Positions 34,815 to 44,465 of a stretch of DNA of 64,000 bases are shown here, in pieces. The notes beneath the pieces were generated by a model. That model made no database searches. It was given only the letters and a program-made list of their open reading frames with translations, and was not told the DNA's origin. This DNA comes from Actinomyces sp. oral taxon 448 str. F0400. Lineage in GTDB: Bacteria; Actinomycetota; Actinomycetes; Actinomycetales; Actinomycetaceae. The DNA is taken from positions 1,887,865-1,951,864 of the forward strand of contig NZ_GL985606.1 in the NCBI RefSeq assembly GCF_000220835.1. The letters run 5' to 3'. How positions within the stretch are numbered: position 1 is the first letter of the stretch; every line of letters begins with the position of its first letter. The translations under genes were made by a program, and so were the position numbers.

Positions 34815-35788
34815 GCGCGCTCCTCCTGCGCCGCGTGGCTACGCGCCAGACGTCTCTGGTCGAGATCGGCGTCGAAGACTGCTTGGAGCATGTGCCAGTC
34901 GACGGCGTGCTCGGCGAGCAGCGACCCCATGACGGCGGCCCAGGCACGGGTGTGGGCCACGACGAGGTCGCGCCCGCTCAGTCCCCGGGGTCGGGGCACC
35001 TCGCGCAGCGTCAGCACCTGGCCCCACCGCGATCCCGCCGCCCGCCGACGCCCACCCGTCAGGCGCTCGTAGTGCATGGCGCCAACGTACAGGGGCAGAT
35101 CCAGACGCGCGGCGAGAGCAGCGGGGCCCGCCGCGAACCGCGCCGTGCACCCGCACAGGTCCACCTTCACGCCGGCGGCAGACAGGTCGCGGTCGGCCAG
35201 GAGGGGAATGACGTAGGGGCCGCCGTGCCGAGCGGCGACGACGAGTCGGTCGAAGACTTTCTCGCCGCGTCCCTGGCCGATGATCTTCATGCCCAGGCCC
35301 TCGCGGAAGGCGACGAACTGGTCGAACAGGTCGGCCGGCTCCAGGCGTTCGGCCACGGTCAGCACGGTGGCCAGCCGGCGGCACGCCCAGGCGCCCACGA
35401 GATCCCAGTTGCCCATGTGGCTCATGGCCAGCACGATCGAGCCCTGCTTCAAGTCGGTGTGCACCTGCGGAGGCAGCTCGGGGCGCACTCGTGCGAGGAT
35501 CTGCTCCTCTCTTACGCCGGGCAGGGCGAAAGCCTCGTAGAAGTAGCGCATATAGGAGCGCATGCCCGCCCGGGAGGTCCGGCGCACCTGCGCGGCAGTC
35601 GCACTGGCCGGCAGGAGGCGCGCCAGGTTCTTCTCGAGCTGATCGACCCCGGTCCGTCCCCTGCGCAGCCGCTGCACGGTCCACACGGCGTCGGCTCCCG
35701 CGCGGGAAAGGCCGTAACCCAGTGGCGTTGGCAGCGCGTGCGCATGCCGCCAGGCGATGCGGTACAGGGCGTCGGCACGCGTTCTCAT
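34811..35788 (-). CDS. Phosphatidylinositol mannoside acyltransferase PatA-like
   Basis: This 325-residue lysophospholipid-acyltransferase-fold protein carries the HX4D motif SHMGNWD (about residues 121-127) and PLLADRD for the acyl-CoA/acceptor site. It should add an acyl chain to mannose of PIM. ATG 35788 was chosen because it overlaps the pgsA stop by 4 nt. The longer frame upstream belongs to the pgsA shadow. The place between pgsA and pimA is typical of PatA. Confidence 0.88.
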   Translation of the reverse strand: MRTRADALYRIAWRHAHALPTPLGYGLSRAGADAVWTVQRLRRGRTGVDQLEKNLARLLPASATAAQVRRTSRAGMRSYMRYFYEAFALPGVREEQILARVRPELPPQVHTDLKQGSIVLAMSHMGNWDLVGAWACRRLATVLTVAERLEPADLFDQFVAFREGLGMKIIGQGRGEKVFDRLVVAARHGGPYVIPLLADRDLSAAGVKVDLCGCTARFAAGPAALAARLDLPLYVGAMHYERLTGGRRRAAGSRWGQVLTLREVPRPRGLSGRDLVVAHTRAWAAVMGSLLAEHAVDWHMLQAVFDADLDQRRLARSHAAQEERA

Positions 35789-36453
35789 GCGGTCGTCCCC
35801 GATGCGGTCCCGCTCGCCCGGCTGGTTTGCCGGTCCACCGTTTGGCGGCGAACGGCGGCGATGCGCTGGACGACGGTGATCGCGGAGGCCAGCGCCACGT
35901 AGCCGAGGGCGACGGACAGCACCCACTGGGGGGCCCCGAGCCCGACGGCGAAGGTCGCCACAAGGGCGATCACAAGACGGTCGGTGCGCTCGGCGATCCC
36001 GACCGAGGCGGTGGCCCCGATGGATTCGGCGCGGGCGCGGGCATAGGGCACGGTTGCGGCGAGCACGACGCAGCCTAGGGCGAGGACGACCGTGGCAGTG
36101 CGCAGCCGGATGTCGTCGGCATCCATCGTCAGGGCCGCCCAGGCGGCCAGAGATCCGAAGACGGCGCCGTCGGCGAGCCGGTCCAATGTGGAGTCGAGGA
36201 AGGCGCCGAAGACGGAACCGCTCCCCGTAGCTCGGGCGAGGATGCCGTCGAAGGAGTCCCCGATCAGGACGAGCGCGAGCAGGAGTGGACCGACGACGAA
36301 GCGGCCCTGCGGGAGAGTCGCCACGGCCACGCCCGCCGAGGCCACGGCGCCGGTCACGGTGAGCATATTGGGAGTGATCCCGACCCGGGCCATGGCGAGC
36401 GCGGGACGGGTGAGAAGTGCCTTGGTCAGGCCTCGGCCGTACTGTCCGAGCAT
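35785..36453 (-). CDS. pgsA: CDP-alcohol phosphatidyltransferase, PI-phosphate synthase type
   Basis: The 222-residue membrane protein has the family signature D-x2-DG-x2-AR-x8-G-x3-D-x3-D, seen as GDSFDGILARATGSGSVFGA with FLDSTLDR following (about residues 66-95). It joins inositol phosphate to CDP-diacylglycerol, giving the lipid base for PIMs. ATG 36453 has GAGGA 5 nt upstream, which overlaps the HIT stop codon. Five to six membrane helices are visible. Confidence 0.9.
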   Translation of the reverse strand: MLGQYGRGLTKALLTRPALAMARVGITPNMLTVTGAVASAGVAVATLPQGRFVVGPLLLALVLIGDSFDGILARATGSGSVFGAFLDSTLDRLADGAVFGSLAAWAALTMDADDIRLRTATVVLALGCVVLAATVPYARARAESIGATASVGIAERTDRLVIALVATFAVGLGAPQWVLSVALGYVALASAITVVQRIAAVRRQTVDRQTSRASGTASGTTA

Positions 36454-36460
36454 AGGGTCC

Positions 36461-37153
36461 TCACAGGGTCGTGGGAGCGGTGTCCCAGGCGGCCGCGAGC
36501 TGGTCGCGCTGAATGCCCAGGAGTTGAGGGACGGGCTTGGTCTTGCCGATGATCGGCATGAAGTTGGCATCGCCGGTCCATCGCGGGACGATGTGCTGGT
36601 GGAGGTGAGCGGCGATGCCGGCGCCGGCGACTTCGCCCTGGTTCATGCCCAGATTGAAGCCGTGGGGATGGGATACGACGCGGACGACCTCCATAGCGCG
36701 AGCGGTCAGCCGGCCGATTTCGACGCGCTCGGCGTCAGTGGCCTCGGTCCAGTCCGAGATATGGCGGTAGGGGCATACGAGAAGATGACCCGTGTTGTAC
36801 GGGTAGAGGTTCATGAGCACGTAGACGGCCTCACCGCGGTGGACGATCAGCGCCTGCTGGTCGGAGCGCCCGGGGGCGGAGCAGAAGGGGCACTGCTCGC
36901 GTGAGGAGTCCTTCGGCTTGTCCTGGCCGCCGATGTAGACCATCCGATGCGGTGTCCACAAGCGTCCGAAGGGGTCGGGGGCATCAGCGTGCTGGAAGGA
37001 CGTCTCAATGCGAACGCCATCGACGACGACGCCCTCCACATGCGCCAGGTCCGTCCGGGAATCCGCGCACGCGTCCGGCTCGACGGCCGCATCCGTGTCC
37101 TCGCCCCCGGCTCCGGAGACGAGGACGCCGTCGGACTCGGGGATCTCAGTCAC
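36461..37153 (-). CDS. HIT family protein
   Basis: Histidine-triad nucleotide hydrolase/phosphorylase. The 230-residue product from GTG 37153 ends with the triad [10 protein letters not shown] (about residues 181-190) and has a CPFC pair (about 96-99), probably a zinc site. An acidic N-terminus of about 55 residues precedes [13 protein letters not shown], the start of the actinobacterial Ap4A-phosphorylase-like core. It overlaps the thrS end by 8 nt, with pgsA 7 bp downstream. Confidence 0.88.
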   Translation of the reverse strand: MTEIPESDGVLVSGAGGEDTDAAVEPDACADSRTDLAHVEGVVVDGVRIETSFQHADAPDPFGRLWTPHRMVYIGGQDKPKDSSREQCPFCSAPGRSDQQALIVHRGEAVYVLMNLYPYNTGHLLVCPYRHISDWTEATDAERVEIGRLTARAMEVVRVVSHPHGFNLGMNQGEVAGAGIAAHLHQHIVPRWTGDANFMPIIGKTKPVPQLLGIQRDQLAAAWDTAPTTL

Positions 37154-39191
37154 GGGTGAACCTCTCCCCCGCCGGATCGTTGATACGGTCGTCGACAACG
37201 CGAACGATATGCGCGACGGCCTCGTCCAAGGGGACGCCGTTGGTCTGCGCACCGTCGCGGAAGCGGAAGGAGACGGCGCCGGCGGCGGCGTCCTCACCGC
37301 CGGCGATGAGCGTGAAGGGGACCTTCTCCTTGGAGGCGTTGCGGATCTTCTTGCCGAATCTATCGTCGGAGACGTCGACCTCGACTCGCACCCCGCGTGC
37401 GCGCAGGCGGACGGCGACGTCTTCGACGTAATCGTTGAAGGCCTCGGCGACGGGCACGAGCCGCACCTGCACGGGCGCGAGCCAGGCGGGGAACGCGCCC
37501 GCGTAGTGCTCGATCAGCACGCCGATGAAGCGCTCGACGGAGCCGAGCTTGGCCGAGTGCAGCATGATCGGCCGCTGACGGCTCCCGTCGGCCGCCGTGT
37601 ACTCCAGATCGAAGCGCTCGGGCTGGTTGAAGTCGTACTGGATGGTCGACATCTGCCAGGTCCGGCCGATAGCGTCCCTGACCTGGACGGAGACCTTGGG
37701 CCCGTAGAAGGCCGCACCGCCCGGATCGGGCACGAAATCGAGCCCGGTGGAGCGACAGACCTCCTCCAGGGTCCGGGTGGCGACCGTCCAGTCCTCCTCG
37801 TCCCCGATGAACTTGCCCTTCCCCTTCCCGTCCTCGTCACGCGTGGACAGCTCGAGGTGGAAGTCGGTCAGTCCGAAGGCCGACAGGATCGAGATGAAGA
37901 ACTCGATCTGCTTCCTGATCTCATCGGGCGCCTGCTCCCGGGTGCAGTAAGTGTGGGAATCGTCCTGGGTGAAGCCGCGCATACGGGTCAGACCGTGGAC
38001 CACCCCGGACTTCTCGTAGCGGTAGTCGCGCCCCATCTCGAACAGGCGCATCGGGAGCTCCCGGTAGGAGCGTCCGCGGGAGCGGAAGATGAGATTGTGC
38101 ATCGGACAGTTCATGGCCTTGAGGTAGTACTCCTGGCCTGCCCTGATGACGTTCCCCCCGGCGTCGGTCTCCTCATCGGCGAGCATGGGCGGGAACATGG
38201 TGTCCGCGTAATAGGGCAGATGCCCCGAGGTGCGGAACAGGCCCCCCTTGGAGATCTCCGGAGTGTGGACGAAGTCGAAGCCCGCCTCCTCATGCCGGGC
38301 GATGACGTAACTCTCGATCTGGTGACGCAGCATTCCCCCTTTGGGGTGGAAGACCACCAGGCCGGGCCCGATCTCCTCGGGGAAGCTGAACAGATCAAGC
38401 TCAGCGCCGAGTCTGCGATGATCGCGGCGCTCGGCCTCCTTGATGCGCTCCTGGTGGGCCCTGAGGTCCTCCTTGGAGGCCCAGGCGGTGCCGTAGATGC
38501 GCTGCAGGGAGTCCCCTGACTGGTCGCCCTTCCAATAGGCGGCCGAGAATTTGGTCAGGGCGAAACCCGTCCCGATGAATCGGGTGGAGGGCAGGTGGGG
38601 ACCACGGCACAGGTCCTTCCAGGCAACCTCGCCGTTCCTGCGGACGTTGTCGTACATGGTCAGGCCCGTCTCGCCCACCTCGACGCTGGCCGAGGCCTCG
38701 GCCCCCCTGCCCTTGGTGGTGATCAGCTCGAGCTTGTAGGGCTGGTCGGCCAGCTCGGTGCGCCCCTCGGCCTCGGTGATGTCCCGACGCACGAATCGCT
38801 GCCCCTCCTTGACGATGCGCTTCATGCGCTTCTCGATGTCCTTGAGCAGCTCGGGGGTGACGGCGCCGATATTGCCGAAATCGTAATAGAAACCGTCGGT
38901 GATGAAAGGGCCGATACCGAGGTTGACATCCGGGAAGATCTCCTGGACCGCCTGCGCCATGACGTGCGTGGCCGAGTGCCTCAGGATGTTCAGGCCGTCC
39001 TGGCTGGTCAGCACGATGGGCTCGACGACGGCGCCGTCGGGCAGTTCGCGGTCCAGATCCCAAGGATCGCCGTCGACTTTCATGGCGACGATCCGGCGGT
39101 CGTCCCCGAAGAGGGCCGTTCCCGTGGTGCCCGCCTCGATGCTGCGCACGGCGCCGTCAAGAGCGATGTCGATGGTGGGCTGGGATGGCAC
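37146..39191 (-). CDS. thrS: Threonyl-tRNA synthetase
   Basis: Class II synthetase of 681 residues. GTG 39191 follows AGGAG. TGS-like N-terminus, the editing domain with its HxxxH ([10 protein letters not shown], about residue 75), motif 2 ([14 protein letters not shown]), the zinc ligand Cys in MNCPMHN, motif 3 ([16 protein letters not shown]) and the anticodon-binding domain ([20 protein letters not shown]) are all visible. No T-box leader precedes it. It leads the long lipid/PIM operon. Confidence 0.96.
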   Translation of the reverse strand: MPSQPTIDIALDGAVRSIEAGTTGTALFGDDRRIVAMKVDGDPWDLDRELPDGAVVEPIVLTSQDGLNILRHSATHVMAQAVQEIFPDVNLGIGPFITDGFYYDFGNIGAVTPELLKDIEKRMKRIVKEGQRFVRRDITEAEGRTELADQPYKLELITTKGRGAEASASVEVGETGLTMYDNVRRNGEVAWKDLCRGPHLPSTRFIGTGFALTKFSAAYWKGDQSGDSLQRIYGTAWASKEDLRAHQERIKEAERRDHRRLGAELDLFSFPEEIGPGLVVFHPKGGMLRHQIESYVIARHEEAGFDFVHTPEISKGGLFRTSGHLPYYADTMFPPMLADEETDAGGNVIRAGQEYYLKAMNCPMHNLIFRSRGRSYRELPMRLFEMGRDYRYEKSGVVHGLTRMRGFTQDDSHTYCTREQAPDEIRKQIEFFISILSAFGLTDFHLELSTRDEDGKGKGKFIGDEEDWTVATRTLEEVCRSTGLDFVPDPGGAAFYGPKVSVQVRDAIGRTWQMSTIQYDFNQPERFDLEYTAADGSRQRPIMLHSAKLGSVERFIGVLIEHYAGAFPAWLAPVQVRLVPVAEAFNDYVEDVAVRLRARGVRVEVDVSDDRFGKKIRNASKEKVPFTLIAGGEDAAAGAVSFRFRDGAQTNGVPLDEAVAHIVRVVDDRINDPAGERFTRD

Positions 39192-39276
39192 GGGTCTGCT
39201 CCTGTGATTGCGTGGACCGGGCGCTGCACGGGTGCGCCCGCTGACGGCGGGGAGTCTACTCGTCGGGGCAGCCGCC

Positions 39277-40323
39277 TCAGAGGCCCAGACGATCCCGCAG
39301 CAGGTGGCGAGCACGACGCGCGTGGACGAGCCCGGCGTAGATGGCCCTATGCACGGGGACGTCCCAGGCGCCATCGACCTCGGTGGCGTGGTGGGCGAAA
39401 CGCTTCTTGTAGCGTCCGACTCCGTAGAGCTCAGGCACCCGTGCGGAATCCGCGCCCATGAGGTCGAAGGTGTCCTTGCCCTCGGCGGCCATGGTGCAGG
39501 CCACGAACCAGTCGAGTGCCTCAGCGCCGCGGAACGTCCGAGACTCATCCGAGGAGGCCCCGTAGTAGGCGACGCTCGCCCTGCCGGCGACCGTGACCAG
39601 ATCCCAGCAGTGCGGTGCGCCGTCGCGACGCAGCACGAAGAGCCTGGCGTGCTCCGGCCCCAGGGTGCGCAGCATGTCCCAGTAGACCTCGGAGGGATGG
39701 GGTCTGAAGCCGTCGCGCTCGGCCGTGTTGACCATAACCGCGTAGACCTCATCGAAGGCCTGACGGCTCAGCCCGGTTTCCTCGGTCAGGACGCACCCGG
39801 CCTCGGCGGCGACCCGGGCGGCGCGCTTGACGCCGCGCCGCCCATCCTTGGGCATGGCCGCCGCGATGGCCTCGGGCGTACGAGGTCGCAGATCGATGAC
39901 GTAGGTACGGTCGTAGGTGATGGTCGACAACAGCTCGCGGGTGTCCGCCGCCCGGTAGCGGGCATGCATGCGTACGAAGATGATGCGGGAATCCTTCATC
40001 CTGACCTCCCGCACGAGGAGCGAGCGCAGATGCGCCTCGCGCTCGGGGCTCTGCTCCTTGAGCCAGACGGGCCCGTGCTTGGCCCACAGGAAGCGCTGAC
40101 CGGCGACCTCGTAGCGGTACAGAGCCACGACGGCGACGGGCTTGCCCTCATTCTCGTAGACATAGCGCCCGAACAGGGGGTGCCCCTGGCTGGCCTCGTA
40201 GGCCTCCCACGGCTCCAGCTGCTCGATGGGAGCCGGAGTGCAGCCGATGGCCAGCCGCATGTCCCGCGCGGAGATGGGGCGGAGGCTCTCGGTGCGCGAA
40301 GTGGTGCGGAACGCGTGCGTCAT
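39277..40323 (-). CDS. FemA/FemB-family aminoacyltransferase (peptidoglycan bridge)
   Basis: The 348-residue protein starts at ATG 40323 with GGAGG 5 nt upstream. It has the double GNAT (FemABX) fold pattern, with [51 protein letters not shown] and a C-terminal YKKRFAHH segment. These enzymes take an amino acid from aminoacyl-tRNA and attach it to the side chain of the peptidoglycan stem. A paralogue lies at 48890-50020 and an ATP-grasp ligase is the next gene upstream, so cross-bridge synthesis is likely. The amino acid is unknown. Confidence 0.82.
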   Translation of the reverse strand: MTHAFRTTSRTESLRPISARDMRLAIGCTPAPIEQLEPWEAYEASQGHPLFGRYVYENEGKPVAVVALYRYEVAGQRFLWAKHGPVWLKEQSPEREAHLRSLLVREVRMKDSRIIFVRMHARYRAADTRELLSTITYDRTYVIDLRPRTPEAIAAAMPKDGRRGVKRAARVAAEAGCVLTEETGLSRQAFDEVYAVMVNTAERDGFRPHPSEVYWDMLRTLGPEHARLFVLRRDGAPHCWDLVTVAGRASVAYYGASSDESRTFRGAEALDWFVACTMAAEGKDTFDLMGADSARVPELYGVGRYKKRFAHHATEVDGAWDVPVHRAIYAGLVHARRARHLLRDRLGL

Positions 40324-40504
40324 GAAGCCTCCAGGTCAATGGAATATCTTCTGGGCTGAGAGTATCGGCCCGTGGGGTCCCTGTGCTCCTCCCCTGGAAC
40401 GAGATCGTCACTCGCTCGAAAGGAGGACGGGGTGGACGGCCCGGCGAGTAGACGGGTGCCGTGCGGAAAGTATGCCAGAGCGGGAGCGCCGACTCAGCAT
40501 CGGC

Positions 40505-41752
40505 TCAACGCCGACTCAGGCCCAGCGGCCGGGGGTGGTAGCGGTGGAACTTCCGGTCGTGGTTGAGCTTCTGAGCGCTGATGAGCAGACGGCGACGCAG
40601 CGAGCGCTCGCAGGGGTCGAGCAGCGGGTCCACCGCGCGCGGCGCCAGGCGCAGAACGCGGCGACGCAGGTCCGGATCGTCGACCTGGTGAAGGACGAGG
40701 TGACGCGGCAGGAGACTGTAAAGCACCTCTTTGACGGCCTCCCGTCGCGGTCCGGGGCGAGCGTCGACCAGGTCCCGGATCATGACGACCATGGGATTGA
40801 CACCGGCGGCGCTCATGTAGAAGGAGTTACGGCCGATGCGAGGGTTGAGCTCGAAGTACACCGGGTCTCCGCCGCGCGGGTCGATTTTGATGTCGAAGTT
40901 GGCGAAGCCCCGGTAGCCCACGGACGTCAGCAGTCTCTCAACGCCCCGCCACATCTCGGGGAAGGGTTGGGTGATCATGGCCACAGGATTGCCGATGAGG
41001 GTGGGCGCGTGGTCCTCCAGGAGCACCCGCGCTGACCCGATCATCGTCATCTCGCCGTTGGAGGCCATGTAGGCGGTCACCGACCGCATGGCGTCGTCGT
41101 CGCCCGGGATCCGCTCCTGGATGAGGAAAGTGGACCTGTAGCCGGCGCCGCGCAGGTCCTCCCACAGCGCGGCCAGCTCATCGGGGGTGTCGAGGAAGTA
41201 GATCTTGCGCTGGCCGGGGAACTCGACGGCGTCCCAGTCGGCTCCAACCGCGGCCTTGCCGACCAGGGGGAAGGGGATGTCGATCCGAGGATCGGCGTCG
41301 GCGAGCTCGGAGCAGTCCACGACGACCTGCCGCGGGGTGCGCAGGCCCTGGTCCGCACAGGCGGCGGCGAAGGCGACCTTGTCGCTCAGGGTGTTCATCG
41401 CCTCGACGTCGGGGAAGGGGACGACGTACTCGGGTTCGAGCTCATCGCGATGGGCGACGAGGAATTGGGCCGTCGAATCGCGGTTGCCGATGATCACGGC
41501 GCTGCGCTCGGCCCGTCCCGCCACGAGGCCGCGCAAGCGGGAGACCATACCGGCCTCGTCGCGTGAGTCCTGGTGGATGACGTCGATGTAGCTCGACAGG
41601 GAGATCGCCTCGATGGGGCTGGGCGACAGCAGTGTCACCCGCTGTCCGGTGGCGTCATGGAGCTGACGGGCCAGTGCGTATCCGCCGATGTCCCCGCCGA
41701 TCACCACGGGAAGCAGGTCGGGGCGCGAGGGGCGGCGCGTGGAGGGGGGCAT
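40505..41752 (-). CDS. ATP-grasp ligase, D-aspartate-ligase-like (peptidoglycan bridge)
   Basis: The 415-residue protein starts at ATG 41752. The beginning (LPVVIGGDIGGYALARQLHD, then a VDVIHQD-like step) resembles enterococcal D-Asp ligase (Asl-fm), which adds a D-acid to the stem-peptide Lys. The ATP-grasp core follows (FPLVGKAAVG, LIQERIPGDDDA, YFELNPRIGRNS with the metal-binding E and N). With FemA/B-like genes on both sides of the tRNA/glgX block, addition of D-Glu or D-Asp to the cross-bridge is a good guess. Actinomyces relatives have Lys/Orn-D-Glu-containing bridges. Activity and acceptor are inferred. Confidence 0.7.
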   Translation of the reverse strand: MPPSTRRPSRPDLLPVVIGGDIGGYALARQLHDATGQRVTLLSPSPIEAISLSSYIDVIHQDSRDEAGMVSRLRGLVAGRAERSAVIIGNRDSTAQFLVAHRDELEPEYVVPFPDVEAMNTLSDKVAFAAACADQGLRTPRQVVVDCSELADADPRIDIPFPLVGKAAVGADWDAVEFPGQRKIYFLDTPDELAALWEDLRGAGYRSTFLIQERIPGDDDAMRSVTAYMASNGEMTMIGSARVLLEDHAPTLIGNPVAMITQPFPEMWRGVERLLTSVGYRGFANFDIKIDPRGGDPVYFELNPRIGRNSFYMSAAGVNPMVVMIRDLVDARPGPRREAVKEVLYSLLPRHLVLHQVDDPDLRRRVLRLAPRAVDPLLDPCERSLRRRLLISAQKLNHDRKFHRYHPRPLGLSRR

Positions 41753-41944
41753 GGATTCTCCGTGTTCTCAGTTCTCGCCGGTCGCCGGGCCCGAGCGGGG
41801 GCCGCGGCGACGCAATCGACATGAGCGATGCGATCGGTGTGATTCAGCATGGTTCGATGTGATGCGCTGCGAGCGCACAGCTCGTCCCGAGGGAGAGCGC
41901 TCGTAACGAGGGCCCGGAACATGACGTCCCGGACCCGACGATGG
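41753..41944. other. Short intergenic stretch before the tRNA pair
   Basis: No gene was seen. It holds the ATP-grasp gene's upstream sequence and the trailer of the two tRNA genes. Confidence 0.3.
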
Positions 41945-42016
41945 TGGGCGATACTGGGATCGAACCAGTGACCTCTTCCGTGTCAGGGAAGCGCGCTCCC
42001 GCTGCGCCAATCGCCC
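41945..42016 (-). tRNA. tRNA-Val (anticodon GAC)
   Basis: A 72-nt cloverleaf reads GGGCGAT at the 5' end and pairs with ATCGCCC at the 3' end. The anticodon arm is CTTCC-CTGACAC-GGAAG, giving GAC. The T arm is ACTGG-TTCGATC-CCAGT. CCA is not encoded. It lies 1 nt downstream of tRNA-Gly and is surely cotranscribed. Confidence 0.95.
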
Positions 42017-42017
42017 G

Positions 42018-42090
42018 AGCGGATGACGGGACTCGAACCCGCGACCCTCACCTTGGCAAGGTGATGCTCTACCAACTGAGCCACATCCGC
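42018..42090 (-). tRNA. tRNA-Gly (anticodon GCC)
   Basis: A 73-nt cloverleaf has the acceptor stem GCGGATG/CATCCGC and discriminator U. The anticodon arm is CACCT-TGCCA-AGGTG (7-nt loop TTGCCAA), giving GCC. The T arm carries GTTCGAGTC. It is the upstream member of the Gly-Val pair. Confidence 0.95.
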
Positions 42091-42198
42091 GCGCTGCAAC
42101 CGATGACCGGTGCGGGAGGAAAGGTAGCAGAGCACGAGCACGGGGCCAAATCGTCCCCGATCGGGCGGGCAGTGCCGGCTCTGCCGCGCCGAGGAGGC

Positions 42199-42231
42199 AT
42201 GCACGTGGCAAAGTGTCCCCATGCCGTCTGA
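42199..42231 (+). other. Possible short upstream ORF overlapping the glgX start
   Basis: A 10-codon frame (MHVAKCPHAV) runs from ATG 42199, or GTG 42205 with GAGGAGG 7 nt upstream, to TGA 42229-42231. The stop lies just past the glgX ATG (42221) in another frame. glgX itself has no good ribosome-binding site, so its translation could depend on this ORF. Not proven. Confidence 0.25.
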
Positions 42232-44428
42232 CACGCCTTCCGCCGCGCCCGGCCGGTCCGGGCCCGCAGCAGCCACCGACACCGCTCCCGCGCCGGCGCC
42301 CACCACGTGGCCCGGGCAGCCCTATCCGCTGGGCGCAACCTACGACGGCTCGGGCAGCAACTTCGCCGTGTTCTCCTCGGTCGCCGAACGAATCGAGCTG
42401 TGCCTGTTCGACGACGCCGGGGCGGAGACCCGGGTCGAGCTGACGGAGGTGGACGCGGACGTGTGGCACACCTACCTGCCCACCGTCCAGCCGGGCCAGC
42501 ACTACGGGTACCGCGTCCACGGCCCCTACGACCCCGAGCACGGTCCGCGCTGCGACGCCTCCAAGCTGCTTCTGGACCCCTACGCCAAGGCGATCTCCGG
42601 ACACGTGACGGCGTCCCCGTCGCTGTACTCCTACGATTTCAACGACGTCTCGGTACGCAACACGGAGGACTCGGCGAGCGCCACCATGCGCTCGGTCGTC
42701 ATCTCCCCGTACTTCGACTGGGGACACGACCGCCCGCCGGCTCACGAGTACCACAACTCCATCATCTACGAGGCCCACGTCAAAGGCATGACGCAGCTCA
42801 ACCCGCTCGTGCCCGCCGAGCTGCGCGGAACCTATGCGGGCCTGGCCCAGGGCGCCGTTATCGACCATCTCAAGGAATTGGGCATCACCGCCATCGAGCT
42901 CATGCCCGTCCACCAGTTCGTCAATGACACCTACCTGCAGGACAAGGGGCTGTCCAACTACTGGGGGTACAACACGATCGGCTTCTTCGCTCCGCACAAC
43001 GGCTACACCGCCTACGGTGCCGACGGCCAGCAGGTCCAGGAGTTCAAGGCGATGGTCAAAGCCTTCCACGAGGCCGACATAGAGGTCATCCTCGACGTCG
43101 TCTACAACCACACCGCCGAAGGCAACCATCTGGGGCCGACGCTGTCCTTCCGGGGGCTCGACAACGCCGCGTACTACAGGCTCGTCGACGGCGACCAGAC
43201 CCACTACTTCGACACCACGGGCACCGGCAACTCCCTGCTCATGCGCTCCCCCGCGGTTCTCCAGCTCATCATGGACTCCCTGCGCTACTGGGTCACCGAG
43301 ATGCACGTCGACGGCTTCCGCTTCGATCTGGCCTCGACCCTGGCCCGTCAGTTCCACGAGGTCGACAAACTCTCAGCCTTCTTCGACATCATCCACCAGG
43401 ACCCGATCCTGTCTCAGACCAAGCTCATCGCCGAGCCGTGGGACGTGGGCGACGGCGGCTACAACGTCGGCGGCTTCCCTCCCCTGTGGAGTGAGTGGAA
43501 CGGCCGGTACCGGGACACGGTGCGTGATTTCTGGCGCGGCACCCCCTCGACCCTCGGAGAGTTCGCTTCGCGCATCACCGGTTCCTCCGACCTCTACCAG
43601 CACTCGGGCCGCACGCCGGTGGCCAGCGTCAACTTCGTCACCGCCCACGACGGTTTCACTCTGGCCGACCTGGTGTCCTACGACACCAAGCACAACGAGG
43701 CCAACCTGGAGGACAACCAGGACGGGGCGAACGACAACCGCTCGTGGAACTGCGGCGTCGAGGGACCCACCGACGACCCGGTGGTCCTGTCCCTGCGCAA
43801 GCGCCAGACGCGCAATTTCCTGGCCACCATCCTGTTCAGTCAGGGTGTGCCCATGATTTGCCACGGCGATGAGATGGGCCGCACCCAGGACGGTAACAAC
43901 AACGCCTACTGCCAGGACAATGAGATGACATGGGTCCACTGGGACCTGGATGAGGAGGACCGCGAACTCCTCGACTTCACCCGGACCATGGTGTGGTTGC
44001 GTCGCAATCACCCCGTGCTGCGCCGGCGTCGTTTCTTCTCCGGCGCCGCCTCGCACGGCGGGGAGTCCGAGCTGGGGGAGATCGAGTGGCTGCGACCCTC
44101 TGGCGGGCGCATGACGGACCAGGACTGGGGCACCTGGTACGCCCGCGCTATGACGGTGTTCCTCAACGGCGATGCCATCGCCGAGCCGGATGAGCAGGGG
44201 CACCGCGTCACCGACGACTCCTTCCTCGTGCTCATCAACGCTAGCGAGGAGGACATCACGTTCACCCTGCCGGGCCCGGGCCTCGGCAAGCACTGGTCGG
44301 AGGCCCTCGACACGGCCCCGGCCGTGGACAGCCAGCCCCATGAGTCGCTCGAGGCGGGCGCCCAGGTCGTCGTCGAGGCCCGTTCCATGCTTTTCCTGAC
44401 GTCGGCCGCCGTCCCGGTCGTATCCTGA
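42221..44428 (+). CDS. glgX: Glycogen debranching enzyme GlgX
   Basis: This GH13 enzyme of 735 residues cuts alpha-1,6 branches, feeding linear glucans to TreY. An Ala/Pro/Thr-rich 35-residue start precedes the CBM48-like beta domain (YPLGATYDGSGSNFAVFS). The GH13 motifs follow: VVYNHTAEGN, DGFRFDLAS (nucleophile Asp), IAEPWDVG (acid Glu) and FVTAHDGF (Asp). GMGRTQ-type motif EMGRTQDGNNNAYCQDNE is typical of GlgX/TreX. ATG 42221 is the only sensible start. The gene leads glgX-treY-treZ. Confidence 0.95.
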   Translation: MPSDTPSAAPGRSGPAAATDTAPAPAPTTWPGQPYPLGATYDGSGSNFAVFSSVAERIELCLFDDAGAETRVELTEVDADVWHTYLPTVQPGQHYGYRVHGPYDPEHGPRCDASKLLLDPYAKAISGHVTASPSLYSYDFNDVSVRNTEDSASATMRSVVISPYFDWGHDRPPAHEYHNSIIYEAHVKGMTQLNPLVPAELRGTYAGLAQGAVIDHLKELGITAIELMPVHQFVNDTYLQDKGLSNYWGYNTIGFFAPHNGYTAYGADGQQVQEFKAMVKAFHEADIEVILDVVYNHTAEGNHLGPTLSFRGLDNAAYYRLVDGDQTHYFDTTGTGNSLLMRSPAVLQLIMDSLRYWVTEMHVDGFRFDLASTLARQFHEVDKLSAFFDIIHQDPILSQTKLIAEPWDVGDGGYNVGGFPPLWSEWNGRYRDTVRDFWRGTPSTLGEFASRITGSSDLYQHSGRTPVASVNFVTAHDGFTLADLVSYDTKHNEANLEDNQDGANDNRSWNCGVEGPTDDPVVLSLRKRQTRNFLATILFSQGVPMICHGDEMGRTQDGNNNAYCQDNEMTWVHWDLDEEDRELLDFTRTMVWLRRNHPVLRRRRFFSGAASHGGESELGEIEWLRPSGGRMTDQDWGTWYARAMTVFLNGDAIAEPDEQGHRVTDDSFLVLINASEEDITFTLPGPGLGKHWSEALDTAPAVDSQPHESLEAGAQVVVEARSMLFLTSAAVPVVS

Positions 44429-44465
44429 CCGCGAGGGACCGCACGGGCACGAGGAGGACGACACG

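Noticed and set aside
37008..38519. 503-codon plus-strand frame opposite thrS
   Set aside because: Antisense shadow; no ribosome-binding site and no recognisable domain.
39192..39276. T-box leader upstream of thrS
   Set aside because: The gap is only 85 bp and lacks the T-box sequence and stems.
41768..43357. 529-codon minus-strand frame over the tRNAs and glgX
   Set aside because: It reads through both tRNA genes and opposite glgX, giving the typical translated-tRNA nonsense.
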